A stretch of DNA of 39,035 nt from Devosia submarina. GTDB lineage: Bacteria; Pseudomonadota; Alphaproteobacteria; Rhizobiales; Devosiaceae. Positions 1 through 9,443 of the stretch are shown piece by piece. The position numbers were made by a program, and so were the translations under genes. Location: NCBI RefSeq assembly GCF_003056345.1, contig NZ_PYWB01000017.1, positions 1-39,035 on the forward strand, written 5' to 3'. How positions within the stretch are numbered: the stretch's first letter is position 1; every line of letters begins with the position of its first letter. The notes under the pieces are model-generated. The model had not been told where the DNA came from and did no database searches. It worked only from the letters and a program-made list of their open reading frames with translations.

Positions 1-141
1 ACCCGCAGCCTGATGAGCCGATCGATCGGCAACATCGCCTGCTTCGCGGATTTCGGCTTCTGTTTGACCAAGCGCACGAGCGCCTTCTTCAGCGGATCGG
101 CGTGCAGCGGCAACAGCATCCCGGCGCGTCTCTTCCGTCAT
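1..141 (-). CDS. N-terminal fragment of an unrecognised helical protein
   Basis: An open frame begins at ATG (139-141) and runs off the left edge of the window. The 47 visible residues are rich in Ala, Glu and Arg (ETRRDAVAAARRSAEEGARA), as expected for a long amphipathic helix. I see no domain that names it; phasin-like proteins have this composition, but that is only a resemblance. No convincing Shine-Dalgarno sequence precedes the ATG, and a stop lies 13 codons upstream in frame. The 142-359 stretch between it and the nhaA remnant shows nothing I can assign. Confidence 0.3.
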   Translation of the reverse strand, partial: MTEETRRDAVAAARRSAEEGARALGQTEAEIREAGDVADRSAHQAAG

Positions 142-359
142 CGTGCCAGCTCGAGCCCGCAGATCATCGATGGTGGCTTAGGATTGGCGATAGCATCAAC
201 CGCGGGTTACGGAAGCGGGACGGCCAGTGGCAGAGTTGGGCGAAGACACGCGTCTTCCTCCTTGTGAGAGGTTGCAACATTCTCCCTGGATTTAGGGGGA
301 TGCCCATGGCGCACGCAGCACCCGCCGGTGGACGCTAACTATATCAATATAGGTCGCTA

Positions 360-686
360 AGGAACCCTGTCGGCTTCCCGCGTCTTTGCGGCTTCTGCTC
401 TGGTTACTGGTTGGCAGAGCTGCCTAAGTATGCTTCCTGGCGCCAGCTGTATGGGATCGCCCTTCTCTGTGGCATTGGCTTCACCATGTCATTGTTCATT
501 GGACTTTTGGCGTTTCCTGACTCAGCGGTCCTGCAGGACGAGGTCAAGATCGGCGTTCTGCTTGGATCGGTGCTTTCGTCGACAGCCGGTGCGATACTGC
601 TGCGATCATCTAAACCCCGCATGGCGGGCACACCTCGCCCCGTTCAGGTGAACCACTGGGGAGTTTCCCTTGGTGGACCTGGATAG
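360..686 (+). pseudogene. nhaA: 3' remnant of nhaA Na+/H+ antiporter
   Basis: The stretch [10 protein letters not shown] followed by [13 protein letters not shown] and [13 protein letters not shown] is the characteristic C-terminal part of NhaA, the inner-membrane electrogenic sodium/proton antiporter. Only about the last 90 of roughly 390-430 residues are present, with no start codon or upstream transmembrane segments. Before the TTG at 411 the homology appears to continue in shifted frames: NPVG in the final frame, then [10 protein letters not shown] in the frame starting at 382. This implies a pair of small indels. The tail after LLRSSKPR may be non-native sequence up to the TAG at 684-686. 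It is clearly a non-functional fragment. The BCCT gene ends 10 bp away on the other strand. Confidence 0.8.
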
Positions 687-696
687 GACCGGCGCT

Positions 697-2694
697 TCAT
701 TCATCGGGAGTGTGCTCTGGGGCGCTCTGGAGAAGCTGGGATTCTGGCGCATTTGTAAGATGAAGATACCGCTCGAACTGCGTCAGGACGTCAGCAATGA
801 GCTGGTCTTTATGGAGGCCCATGATGTCGTACCCTCGGCCACCACTTGAGAAGTAGGTGCGGGCTTCATAGCGTTGTTCTGTTCTGCCCGCGGCTAGGGG
901 GGCAAAATTCGCCACCGGAAGCGATGCAACGCTTACGCCGTAGATGAAATCACGCACGCCTTCGGAGGGGCACCGCAAGGCTATTGTGCCTGCCTCATCT
1001 GCCTCAACGAAGGCAAAGCGATCCCGACTGGTGAGTTCACGGGCGACTTGTTCGAGAGCGGGCCGAACCTCCAACCCGATGAAATTCTCGACGTCCGTCC
1101 GGCTCGGTGTTCGCATCATCAAGGCCAAACGGCGTTGCCAGGTAAGTCCCGCCGCCGGATGCGCTGGAGCCATGTTAGCAGTCGAACCCGCTTGCGGGTA
1201 TTGCTGGGCAAGATCGGCCCGCATACCCAGAAATAAAGACCAGACCAAGCCAAGCATAACGAAGGTGAACGGCAAGGCAGTTGCGATAGTGGCCGACTGC
1301 AGCGCGGCCAGGCCACCAGCCAGCAAGAGAGCTGCGGCAACCAAACCTTCCATAACGCACCAAAAAACGCGTTGCCCAGTGGTGGTCCGCGTCTCGCCAC
1401 CTGCCGCAATGGAGTCGACAACCAGCGAGCCCGAATCCGACGATGTGACAAAGAAAATCGCCACAAGAACAATGGCCAAGGTGGACGTGACCTGGCTGAA
1501 TGGCAAAAATTGGAAGAAGTGGAAGAGTCCAGTCGAGACATCAGCGGCAATAGCTTGTCCCACTTCACCTGCAGCCACACCCGTGTCGATGAAGATTGCG
1601 GTGTTGCCGAAAACAGTCATCCAGATGAACGTAAAGCCAGCAGGGATAAAGAGTACTGCCGTAACGAACTCCCGGACGGTACGGCCGCGTGAAATGCGGG
1701 CGATGAACATTCCCACAAACGGCGACCAGGATATCCACCAAGCCCAATAAAAAAGGGTCCAGGCGTCGATCCAGGGGGTCGGCTGATAGGCATAAATATT
1801 GAAGGTGCGCAGGACCAAAGTGTCGAGATAGAGCCCAAGGTTCTGTACAAGGTCGCGGAACAATTGTGCTGTTGGCCCTACCACCAGCACAAAGAGCATC
1901 AGCAAAATCGCAACAACAAGATTGGTTTCCGAAAGGATACGCACGCCCCGGTCCAGACCAGTGGCCACGGATATGGTGGCCATTGCAGTCACCAAGACTA
2001 TGAGGGGAAGCTGTACAATCGGCCCGATCGGAAAGCCCAGCAGGTAAGCCAGCCCCGCATTGATCTGCGACACGCCGACTCCAAGCGATGTAGCAATGCC
2101 AAACATCGTCCCAACGATAGCGAAGATATCGACAGCATGGCCGATCGGACCGTTGATGCGCTCTTTGAGCAGAGGATAAAGGCCAGAGCGAATAGTCAGG
2201 GGAAGGTTGTAGCGGTAGCCGAAGTAGGCGAGCGACAAACCCACAACAGCATAGATGGCCCAGGCATGGATGCCCCAGTGGAAGAAAGTCACGGTCATTG
2301 CTTCGCGCATCGCTTGAATGGAGCGCGGCTCGGCAGTCGGCGGCGCCATGAAGTGAGTCATAGGTTCGCCTACCGCGTAGAACATCAAGCCGATGCCCAT
2401 CCCGGCGGCAAAGAGCATGGCGATCCACGACGTAAATTTGAAGTCGGGGGTGGAGTCGTCCGGTCCCAATTTCAGGCGCCCGTAACGCCCGAAGCAAAGT
2501 AGTATTACGGTCACCAGGAAGATGCCGACTGACAGAAGGTAGAACCAGCCGAAGCTCTGCAAAATGCTGGCCTGCAACGAACCAAAAATCTCGCCAGCCT
2601 GGCCGGGAAAGACAATCCCGATCGCCACAAAGGCGCCAATCACGATTAGTGACCCAAAAAATACCGGCTTGTTGATGATGAATGGTTGCAACAT
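697..2694 (-). CDS. BCCT-family betaine/choline/carnitine transporter (BetT-like)
   Basis: A 665-residue inner-membrane secondary transporter of the betaine-choline-carnitine family, which imports quaternary-ammonium osmolytes using ion or proton gradients. It opens with [20 protein letters not shown] and has about twelve hydrophobic segments. The family signature region around helix 8 is recognisable in [20 protein letters not shown], the aromatic cage that binds the trimethylammonium head. A hydrophilic tail of about 150 residues after the last helix is typical of BetT-type members, in which it senses osmotic strength. The start is uncertain: the frame is open to a GTG at 2784, but homology begins at about the ATG at 2694. 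Neither site has a strong ribosome-binding sequence. It appears monocistronic. The substrate (choline or betaine) cannot be fixed from sequence alone. Confidence 0.85.
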   Translation of the reverse strand: MLQPFIINKPVFFGSLIVIGAFVAIGIVFPGQAGEIFGSLQASILQSFGWFYLLSVGIFLVTVILLCFGRYGRLKLGPDDSTPDFKFTSWIAMLFAAGMGIGLMFYAVGEPMTHFMAPPTAEPRSIQAMREAMTVTFFHWGIHAWAIYAVVGLSLAYFGYRYNLPLTIRSGLYPLLKERINGPIGHAVDIFAIVGTMFGIATSLGVGVSQINAGLAYLLGFPIGPIVQLPLIVLVTAMATISVATGLDRGVRILSETNLVVAILLMLFVLVVGPTAQLFRDLVQNLGLYLDTLVLRTFNIYAYQPTPWIDAWTLFYWAWWISWSPFVGMFIARISRGRTVREFVTAVLFIPAGFTFIWMTVFGNTAIFIDTGVAAGEVGQAIAADVSTGLFHFFQFLPFSQVTSTLAIVLVAIFFVTSSDSGSLVVDSIAAGGETRTTTGQRVFWCVMEGLVAAALLLAGGLAALQSATIATALPFTFVMLGLVWSLFLGMRADLAQQYPQAGSTANMAPAHPAAGLTWQRRLALMMRTPSRTDVENFIGLEVRPALEQVARELTSRDRFAFVEADEAGTIALRCPSEGVRDFIYGVSVASLPVANFAPLAAGRTEQRYEARTYFSSGGRGYDIMGLHKDQLIADVLTQFERYLHLTNAPESQLLQSAPEHTPDE

Positions 2695-2826
2695 AGGGCG
2701 GTAGGGGTGTGGGTTCCGAAAGGCTTCCAATTGGTAAGCGTTGGGGAAAGCGGAGGTTCCAGACGGTGTCCGTTGCCTGTGCACAGCACACTGGATGCAT
2801 TGACCACTAGCGTCAGCGAAAAGACC

Positions 2827-3354
2827 TTAACCCCAGAAGCGCAGCACAAACGGCAATGCTAGGAATATCAGCCACGCCACTATGAAAATAAGAGGAGCCC
2901 GGACGGAGAATAATCCTCCAGCATGTTGGCGCAGTTCCATGCGACGGCGACTTTGCTCGTCCGTAGCCAGGGTATAGGGCCTCAGCTCGGGCCAACTCTC
3001 GATCAGATGATCTTCACGCCGCCGCCAATGGCCAATGGCCTCGTGGGCCGCTCCTATCCCCGGGCGAGCTTCAAGCACAAGCAAAAGGCCAAGCACCGCA
3101 AACAGGGGCGGCAAGGTTATGGTGAACAGGCCGTTCCAATTGCCATAGCCGGCACTCAGGGATGTGCCGTAGGCGATGACCAAGAAGGATTGAGAAGAGA
3201 TCAGCGCATTCAGCCGGCTGTTGAGCAGATTGATCTCGGCACGGATCTCCTGCCGAATATGATCCAGCTCGCTCGTTGATGCTGTCGCAGCTCTGTCGGA
3301 TGCTTCAGTGACTCTGCTGTTGGTCCTGGCGTCCTCGGCGTCATTTCTGTTCAT
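2827..3354 (-). CDS. hypothetical membrane protein (175 aa)
   Basis: No family is recognised. The N-terminal 30 residues are polar, followed by a short amphipathic helix (IRQEIRAEINLLNSRLNALI). There are probably three membrane spans: about residues 52-68, 74-93 and 150-173, the last ending at the C-terminus in LIFLALPFVLRFWG. A charged loop of about 55 residues separates spans two and three. The ATG at 3352-3354 is preceded at good distance by a GAGGGG Shine-Dalgarno sequence, which supports expression. It lies downstream of a 347-bp gap and reads toward the BCCT gene; co-transcription is possible but unproven. Confidence 0.6.
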   Translation of the reverse strand: MNRNDAEDARTNSRVTEASDRAATASTSELDHIRQEIRAEINLLNSRLNALISSQSFLVIAYGTSLSAGYGNWNGLFTITLPPLFAVLGLLLVLEARPGIGAAHEAIGHWRRREDHLIESWPELRPYTLATDEQSRRRMELRQHAGGLFSVRAPLIFIVAWLIFLALPFVLRFWG

Positions 3355-3701
3355 CGCATCCCCTCTGGCCGCAGCTTCTGCTTACAGACGCCCCACACCG
3401 CTCACGCTACCTTCATGGCCCGACTTCTTGGCTCTTTGTTGTCGATGTGGGGCTAGCCTCTTGGAAGGCCGGTTGAGGGATTTGGCTGTATTGAGCATCG
3501 GCAATATTGTCCTACATGCAGCGAACGAACCGCCTCCGAAGCGGAACCACTCAAGTTAACCCTTGTTGTGCTTCCATGAGCTCAATCGTCCGATGCTTGC
3601 AGTACTCAGCGTGTGCGTTCTGAAGCCAATCCAGCGATCGCATTCGATGAACTTCGTTGCTGGGACTGCGGCGCTGACCTGGGCCGATTAGGGAGCGCTT
3701 C
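3355..3701. other. gene-free stretch between divergent genes
   Basis: This stretch separates the leftward 175-aa membrane protein from the rightward DUF421 gene, so it should contain both promoters. I find no convincing operator, repeat or RNA gene. Short open frames here lack ribosome-binding sites and protein-like composition. Confidence 0.4.
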
Positions 3702-4205
3702 ATGAACTGGACAGAGATGTTCTTCCAAGACTGGCAAGGGCTGGTTCGGACCCTTGTCGTTGGTGTCCTCGCCTATTGTACAGTCGTTTTGTTCCTGCGC
3801 ATCTCGGGCAAGCGTACTTTGGCCAAGCTCAACGCCTTCGACTTGGTTGTTACTGTGGCCTTGGGCTCAACTTTGTCAGCTATTTTGTTGCAGGAGTCCA
3901 TTGCACTAGCTGAGGGCGCCTTGGCACTTGGTCTGCTCATCCTCATGCAGTTTATTGTCACGTTCTTATCCGTCCGTTGGCAGCCATTCGCCAAAGCTGT
4001 CCGGTCAGAGCCAACTCTTCTGGCACACAATGGCGAATTTTGTTCCGAGGCCATGCGGCGAGAGCGGGTGACAACCGATGACGTGCTCAGTGCAATCCGT
4101 TCGTCCGGTGGCCAGGATGTGGGGGATGTCGATTATCTGGTGCTCGAAAGCGACGGTACGATCAGCTGTTCGCTCCGTCCCGCCGGCAGCGAAGATGCGC
4201 AATGA
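3702..4205 (+). CDS. DUF421/YetF-domain membrane protein
   Basis: A 167-residue protein with the DUF421 (YetF) architecture. Three membrane helices lie in the first ~95 residues (LVRTLVVGVLAYCTVVLFLR, LVVTVALGSTLSAILL, ALALGLLILMQFIVTFLSVR). A small cytoplasmic alpha/beta domain follows, with the family motifs SGKRTLAKLNAFDLVVTVALG and, near residue 106, LLAHNGEF. The C-terminal part (VTTDDVLSAIRSSG, VDYLVLESDGTISC) is the usual YetF fold. The biochemical role of the family is not established. An AGGGAG sequence seven bases before the ATG supports the start. The stop codon overlaps the ATG of the next gene (ATGA at 4202-4205), so the two are translationally coupled. Confidence 0.85.
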   Translation: MNWTEMFFQDWQGLVRTLVVGVLAYCTVVLFLRISGKRTLAKLNAFDLVVTVALGSTLSAILLQESIALAEGALALGLLILMQFIVTFLSVRWQPFAKAVRSEPTLLAHNGEFCSEAMRRERVTTDDVLSAIRSSGGQDVGDVDYLVLESDGTISCSLRPAGSEDAQ

Positions 4206-5434
4206 GCCAGATATCCTTCTATCTTCGGCAGTTGTTGAACCGGATGTGGTTCTTGCCTGCAGTGTTCTCTGCAGTCGCCTTGCTCACCATCTTTGTAGCC
4301 TTTTATCTCGCACGCTGGGCACCTGAAGAGCTTCCCTTCACTATCTCCCAAGAGGCCGTGCAATCCGTCCTCGCTATCCTGGCGACCAGCCTGTTGACTG
4401 TTTCGGTCTTTGCACTATCCACCCTGGTCGCGGCGTTGTCAGCGGCTTCGGCCTCCACAACGCCACGTGCCGCTCAGCTCATCGTGGGCGACCGATCCGC
4501 TCAAACCTCCATCTCCGTCTTCATCGGCGCTTTCCTCTTTTCCATTCTTGCGATCCTCGGCCTATCAGCTGGCATCTACAGCTCGGCCGGAAGGATGCTG
4601 CTGTTCTCGGTGACCCTGGGCGTTGTTGCGCTGGTGGTCGTTGCTCTGATCCGCTGGATCGCGCAAATCTCGGACATAGGTCGCGTCGGACATACGGTGG
4701 ATCGCGTCGAGGCTGCTACGGCTGGTGCACTGAACACCCTCATGGAGCACCCGCTTTATGATTGTCTCCTGTTGGAGAACGAGCCGCAAGGCGTTGCCAT
4801 CAGCACCAGTAAGCTCGGCTATATTCAGCACTTCGATGCGAAACGGTTGCAAGGGCTTGCTGACGAACATGATCTCCGGATCGCCGTCACGGCCCGCCCT
4901 GGAGCATATGTATCGCCAGCCCGCCCCCTGATGGTGGTGGATGGTGAGGTCAGCGAAGAGCTGCAATCAGAACTGGTCGCCGCTTTCATTATTGGTGATC
5001 AGCGCAATTTTGACAGTGATCCCCGGTTCGGCTTGGTGGTGCTTGCCGAGATTGCCGATCGTGCTCTTTCGCCCGGCATGAATGACCCTGGCACGGCGAT
5101 CGACGTCATGGGAACGTTGACCAGGCTGTTGTCTACCTGGCAGCCGCGCGAGCCCGAAGAGGTCGGGAACAACAGGGTCGCCGTTCCGGCACTTCATCCA
5201 AAGGATCTGTTGGAGGACGCTTTTCGCCCGATCGCAAGGGATGGTGCGGGATTGATCGAGGTCGTGCTGCGCTTGCTCGACAGTTTGCGGATCATTGCGC
5301 AACTCAATCCGCACCTGCGCGACGCTGCACTTGCCGCTGCCCAGGATGCGACTGGCCGTGCAGAACGAGCACTGAAAGCACCAGGCGATTTGCAGGCGTT
5401 GCATGCTGCTGCCGATTTTGCGGTGAGCGCCTGA
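4202..5434 (+). CDS. DUF2254 membrane protein
   Basis: A 410-residue protein recognisable as DUF2254. The N-terminal half has four membrane helices (about residues 16-36, 55-80, 98-125 and 130-152). A long cytoplasmic C-terminal half contains the conserved IADRALSPGMNDPGTAIDVM segment (about residues 285-304). No enzymatic role is established for the family. Its start overlaps the DUF421 stop by 4 bp, so the two proteins are probably made in matched amounts and may act together at the membrane. After the stop there is no clear terminator. The following 5435-5611 stretch holds nothing recognisable. Confidence 0.85.
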   Translation: MSQISFYLRQLLNRMWFLPAVFSAVALLTIFVAFYLARWAPEELPFTISQEAVQSVLAILATSLLTVSVFALSTLVAALSAASASTTPRAAQLIVGDRSAQTSISVFIGAFLFSILAILGLSAGIYSSAGRMLLFSVTLGVVALVVVALIRWIAQISDIGRVGHTVDRVEAATAGALNTLMEHPLYDCLLLENEPQGVAISTSKLGYIQHFDAKRLQGLADEHDLRIAVTARPGAYVSPARPLMVVDGEVSEELQSELVAAFIIGDQRNFDSDPRFGLVVLAEIADRALSPGMNDPGTAIDVMGTLTRLLSTWQPREPEEVGNNRVAVPALHPKDLLEDAFRPIARDGAGLIEVVLRLLDSLRIIAQLNPHLRDAALAAAQDATGRAERALKAPGDLQALHAAADFAVSA

Positions 5435-5611
5435 TGGCTTCCAACTGCTCGCCTGGCAGTTTGGCTGAATTTCCTTGAGGCAGATGGCGCCGATGTGAGT
5501 GACGGCTGATTTGGAAACAGCCCAGCCTTGTTCTGGCGAACCATGGAAGATGGCTACGGCCGCTGGCAGCTCACCGGATCCAGGAGAAGCACTTATGTAG
5601 TATAGAGTGGC

Positions 5612-5704
5612 TTAACGATACCGTGGCTGCAGCACGCCGGAAATGCCGTTCTCCTTTACCCAATCGGCGAAATTGTCCGACGTCTGCTTTCCGGCGGGAT
5701 AATC
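5612..5704 (-). pseudogene. C-terminal remnant of an unidentified protein
   Basis: A 30-codon frame closed by TAA encodes a protein-like C-terminus, with SDNFADWVKENGISGVLQPR as its core, but it is blocked upstream by an in-frame TAG (5705-5707). It has no start codon of its own. It directly abuts the decayed metY-like gene on the same strand and is not part of that enzyme's C-terminus as I know it. It is therefore probably the tail of a second gene fused to the metY remnant by a deletion. I cannot name it. Confidence 0.4.
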
Positions 5705-5749
5705 CTAAAAGCTGCCAGGCAGCTCACCACCCCCAAACCGACAGGCAAG

Positions 5750-6327
<578 letters not shown>

Positions 6328-6389
6328 CTACACGCAGGCTCAGAGGTTTGGGACCTGTCCGAAATGCCTGCCGGAGCCTTGTTTCTCGG

Positions 6390-7508
6390 TTAGGGGCGAA
6401 CTGCTTCGATCAGTCGCCGGCAAGCGCCGGGCAGATCAGATTTTTCGCGCAATAGCGCGCCACCCACGAGATAAATGACGTCATTGCCATAGACCTCGCG
6501 CATGGCAGGAACGCTTTCGAGCTTCATGCCGCCGCCTGGAGCGGGGAGAATGGGTTTAAGCGATCCGAAGGGCATGCTGCAGTGGTCTGCGATGGAGCGG
6601 CACTCCACCTTGCTGAAGCCGAAACGGCCGCCAAAGTTCGGGTAGACGACGGCGTCAACGCCCATGAGCCGCGACAGCAATCCGAAATAGAAGCCGTGTG
6701 AGAAACCTGTAGTCGGCGTGATGATATTTGCCCCCCCAAAGGTAGGGTGGGAGACGATAGGTAGGGTGAAGCTGGGATCGGCCGAGAGCCTGCGGGCCAC
6801 ATCCAGGCCGACCAGTGCCGGAGCTAGCATCACGGCACCGGCACCAGCCTCCTGCGCCTCGAAGGCATTGTCCAACACCTGGTTAGCGGGGCCAGTGATG
6901 TTGGGCACATAAATCGCATTGTGCCCGCTCTTTCTGTTGGCTTCCCCGACGGCCTCCACGCAGGCTTTGAGCCGTTCAGGAAAGGGCGATGTGTCTTGGT
7001 TGGCGAGGCCATGATCGTCCTTGATCATGTCCATGCCCCCTAAGGCGAATTGGTGCGCAAGGTCCGCAAGTTCCCGCGTCGAAAGCCCGACGGGCTTGAT
7101 CGCCGACATCAGGATCGGGCCCGACGACTGGCCTGTGCGCTGGCGCAGGCCTGCGTTCCCGTATTGTGGCCCAGGGCAGATGGCGCCGATCGCCTCTGTG
7201 AGCGTCATCGCCTCGACGCGCGTCTCGGTCTTGAGCGCGGAATTGCCAAAGACGACGTTGAGGAGCTGGAGAAAATCGCCGCCAACATCATCGTCGCTAT
7301 AGGAAATGTCGGCAAAGAAGCCCCCGCGCCCATCACTGGCCGGGCGTACATCTTCGACGCGCCCGAGGATCTCGTCCTCGACATAGCCCGCAGGAACGAT
7401 GTCGCGCGGGATCTCTACTGTTTGCTCCAGCGCAACGTCCCCGGCGCGCTGCAGGGCTTCGGTCGCTTCGGCCGCGCCGAGCCAGTAGGTGACGGAAAAG
7501 CGCGCCAT
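6390..7508 (-). CDS. RuBisCO-like protein (form IV)
   Basis: A 372-residue member of the RuBisCO large-chain superfamily that lacks the hallmarks of true CO2-fixing RuBisCO. Visible are the N-terminal ferredoxin-like domain (about 1-120), then the barrel. SAIKPVGLS (K138) aligns with RuBisCO Lys175. GGMDMIKDDHGLANQ follows, in which K163 (the carbamylated Lys201 position) and D165 are kept but the Glu204 position is His166. VSHPTFGG and NFGGRFGFSK come later. Known form IV enzymes isomerise 5-methylthioribulose-1-P (Rhodospirillum rubrum), enolise a methionine-salvage intermediate (MtnW) or decarboxylate 3-oxo-isoapionate-4-P. The KDDH motif resembles the non-photosynthetic group as I recall it. 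The start is taken at 7508, where ATG overlaps the TGA of the transketolase C-subunit gene; the frame is open further upstream. It is the last intact gene of the operon. Confidence 0.92.
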   Translation of the reverse strand: MARFSVTYWLGAAEATEALQRAGDVALEQTVEIPRDIVPAGYVEDEILGRVEDVRPASDGRGGFFADISYSDDDVGGDFLQLLNVVFGNSALKTETRVEAMTLTEAIGAICPGPQYGNAGLRQRTGQSSGPILMSAIKPVGLSTRELADLAHQFALGGMDMIKDDHGLANQDTSPFPERLKACVEAVGEANRKSGHNAIYVPNITGPANQVLDNAFEAQEAGAGAVMLAPALVGLDVARRLSADPSFTLPIVSHPTFGGANIITPTTGFSHGFYFGLLSRLMGVDAVVYPNFGGRFGFSKVECRSIADHCSMPFGSLKPILPAPGGGMKLESVPAMREVYGNDVIYLVGGALLREKSDLPGACRRLIEAVRP

Positions 7509-8509
7509 CAGAGGGCTTCGGCTTTCTGCGCGGAGTGGACGGTGTCGAGGCGAACACCTTCTAGTTCCGTATCGGCAATGTCGAGGCAACGGCCCAGCAG
7601 GTCCTCGATGGCAACAACGAGTGCCGAGGCATCGAGGCCGTACTTCTTCATGAGGTATGGCTTGGACGCACCGTGTGCAAAGGTGTCGTCGAGACCGAGC
7701 CGGCGCAGTTTGACCCCAATTCCTTCTTCGGCGAGGATTTCAGCGACTAGCGAACCGAGACCACCATTGATCGTGTGGTTTTCCAGCGTGACCACGCCCT
7801 TCTTGCCCCGAGCGGCGGAAACGAGAGTGTCTCGATCGAAGGGTTTAAGGGTGGAGGCGTGGAGGTGGTAAATACCGATGCCCCGGTCCTGCAGCGGCTT
7901 GGCGGCGCGCATTGCTTCCTCAGTAGAAACGCCCGAGGTGACCACAAGCACATCATTTCCTTCTGACACGGTACGGAGCTTGTTGAATGCGAAAGGCGTC
8001 GAGAACAGTCTTGGAACTTCGCCACGCAGCACGCGCACATAGACCGGGCCATCGATCGCGTCGGCCACTTCGAGCACGGTCTCTACTTCGGTGGCGTCAC
8101 CCGTCTCAAGGATCGTCATGTTGGGAATGGCGCGCATCACCGCAATGTCTTCGATCGCTTGGTGGGTGATGCCGCCCGGCGTCGTAATGCCGGGCAGAAA
8201 GCCCATCAGCCGAACCTTCCGATTGGGATAGGCGATCGAGTTGATCAGCTGATCATAGGGCCTCCGGTAGAGAAACACCGCAAAAGTGTGGAGGAACGGG
8301 CGGAAACCCTGCATGGCAAGTCCACCGGCAAAGCTCATCATGTTCTGCTCGGCCATACCTAGCGACAGGAACTGATCTGGATGGCGATCGCGGAAGCCAT
8401 CGACTTCGCAGGACGAGGTGAGGTCGGCGGAAAGGCACAGCACATCCGGGCGGCTGGGGGCGAATGCCTCGAACGCTTTGCCATAGGGGCGATTGACGAT
8501 TTCAACCAT
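7508..8509 (-). CDS. transketolase-like C-terminal subunit (pyrimidine-binding and C-terminal domains)
   Basis: A 333-residue protein equivalent to the second half of a transketolase. The Pyr domain occupies about residues 1-180, with the catalytic Glu of ThDP enzymes in LSLGMAEQNM (E54) and the conserved FLHTFAVFLYRRPYDQL and GITTPGGITHQAIEDIAVMR segments. The C-terminal domain occupies about 200-333. It must pair with the N-subunit encoded just upstream to bind thiamine diphosphate. The ATG at 8509 is seven bases after the N-subunit stop, and its own stop overlaps the next start. Split transketolases are common and act on many sugars; apulose-4-phosphate transketolase (AptAB) of apiose catabolism is one. 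Here the company of an MtnA/MtnK pair and a RuBisCO-like protein suggests a specialised phospho-ketose substrate rather than the pentose-phosphate pathway. Confidence 0.88.
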   Translation of the reverse strand: MVEIVNRPYGKAFEAFAPSRPDVLCLSADLTSSCEVDGFRDRHPDQFLSLGMAEQNMMSFAGGLAMQGFRPFLHTFAVFLYRRPYDQLINSIAYPNRKVRLMGFLPGITTPGGITHQAIEDIAVMRAIPNMTILETGDATEVETVLEVADAIDGPVYVRVLRGEVPRLFSTPFAFNKLRTVSEGNDVLVVTSGVSTEEAMRAAKPLQDRGIGIYHLHASTLKPFDRDTLVSAARGKKGVVTLENHTINGGLGSLVAEILAEEGIGVKLRRLGLDDTFAHGASKPYLMKKYGLDASALVVAIEDLLGRCLDIADTELEGVRLDTVHSAQKAEAL

Positions 8510-8516
8510 GATGGGC

Positions 8517-9443
8517 TCAGATGCTTTCGAGTTCGAGGCCGAGCTCTTCGGCAATGGCCACTTTCATTTCTTCGCGCTCGTCCTTGCTCTTGAAGCGCAC
8601 ATAATGAAGGCGCGGGAAGCGGCGTTGAAGGAACGGCATGCCCTGAAAAGGCGAGGTATTGGCCAAGATCACCAGCGGCCTGCCCGGCTCGGCGCTATTG
8701 GTGGCATTGCGCAGGGCATCAAGGTCGTGACCGTCGATTGAGCGGGTGGTGGCGCCGAAGGATACAACGCGTGCTGGCAGGTCACCGAGGTCGAGGACCG
8801 AGGACATCGCGCCGTCGCACTGCTGGCGGTTGACATCGACGACCACGCGAACATTGTCGATGCCGTGGAAGCTCATCGCGGCAAGGCATTCCCAGGTTTG
8901 ACCCTCCTGGAACTCGCCGTCCGACATATAGACCCAAACCTTGCCGGTGTCGCCGCGGCGCTTGCGTGCCCATGCCAGTCCTGAGGCCATGGAGAGGCCC
9001 TGTGCCAACGACCCGGTGGTCACTTCCATTCCGGGGCTATGCTCGGCGCCGATCATTTCGACCGAAGAACCATCCTTGTTGAAGTAGTCGAGCGCGTCTT
9101 CACCCATGCGGCCCATCTGGATCAGGGCGGAATAGATCACCAACGCATAGTGCGCTGGCGAGATGATGAAGCGGTCGTATTCAGGCGAAAATGGGCCATG
9201 ATAACCGGCGCCGGTAAACGCGTCGGGGTTGCTGGCCGAAGGCACGCCGGCAAAGGGCAGCGGCATTTTGGGAAGGGTCGGCTCGCCGAGGTTCAGAACC
9301 TCGTTGTAAAGCACAGCGAGGGTCTCGGCCGCCGAGCAGGCCTGGCTCAAATAGCCGCCGTTGTTGCGCATCGTGTGGAGGAACACGCGGCGGCGGATGC
9401 CAGCGGCGACGTCTTCGGTCGATTGGCGATTAGTGATGGTCAT
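8517..9443 (-). CDS. transketolase-like N-terminal subunit (thiamine-diphosphate PP domain)
   Basis: A 308-residue protein corresponding to the diphosphate-binding half of transketolase. The ThDP/Mg2+ motif is seen as [12 protein letters not shown] (about 174-185) followed by the conserved Asn in VVVDVNRQQ. The His-rich substrate elements [13 protein letters not shown] and [14 protein letters not shown] and the [14 protein letters not shown] segment are in the usual order. The motif opens with SDG instead of the more usual GDG. Its ATG overlaps the TGA of the MtnA-like gene (9440-9443), and the C-subunit follows after seven bases, so the halves are co-translated. Its length is typical of split transketolase N-subunits. 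Substrate is not deducible from sequence; see the locus-level finding. Confidence 0.88.
   Translation of the reverse strand: MTITNRQSTEDVAAGIRRRVFLHTMRNNGGYLSQACSAAETLAVLYNEVLNLGEPTLPKMPLPFAGVPSASNPDAFTGAGYHGPFSPEYDRFIISPAHYALVIYSALIQMGRMGEDALDYFNKDGSSVEMIGAEHSPGMEVTTGSLAQGLSMASGLAWARKRRGDTGKVWVYMSDGEFQEGQTWECLAAMSFHGIDNVRVVVDVNRQQCDGAMSSVLDLGDLPARVVSFGATTRSIDGHDLDALRNATNSAEPGRPLVILANTSPFQGMPFLQRRFPRLHYVRFKSKDEREEMKVAIAEELGLELESI

Noticed and set aside
944..1750. Rightward 268-codon frame antisense to the BCCT transporter
   Set aside because: It is a Lys/Arg/Ser/Thr-rich shadow of the transporter's hydrophobic codons, with no domain and no ribosome-binding site.
7050..7871. Rightward 273-codon frame opposite the RuBisCO-like and transketolase genes
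   Set aside because: Low-complexity Arg-rich translation antisense to two well-supported genes.
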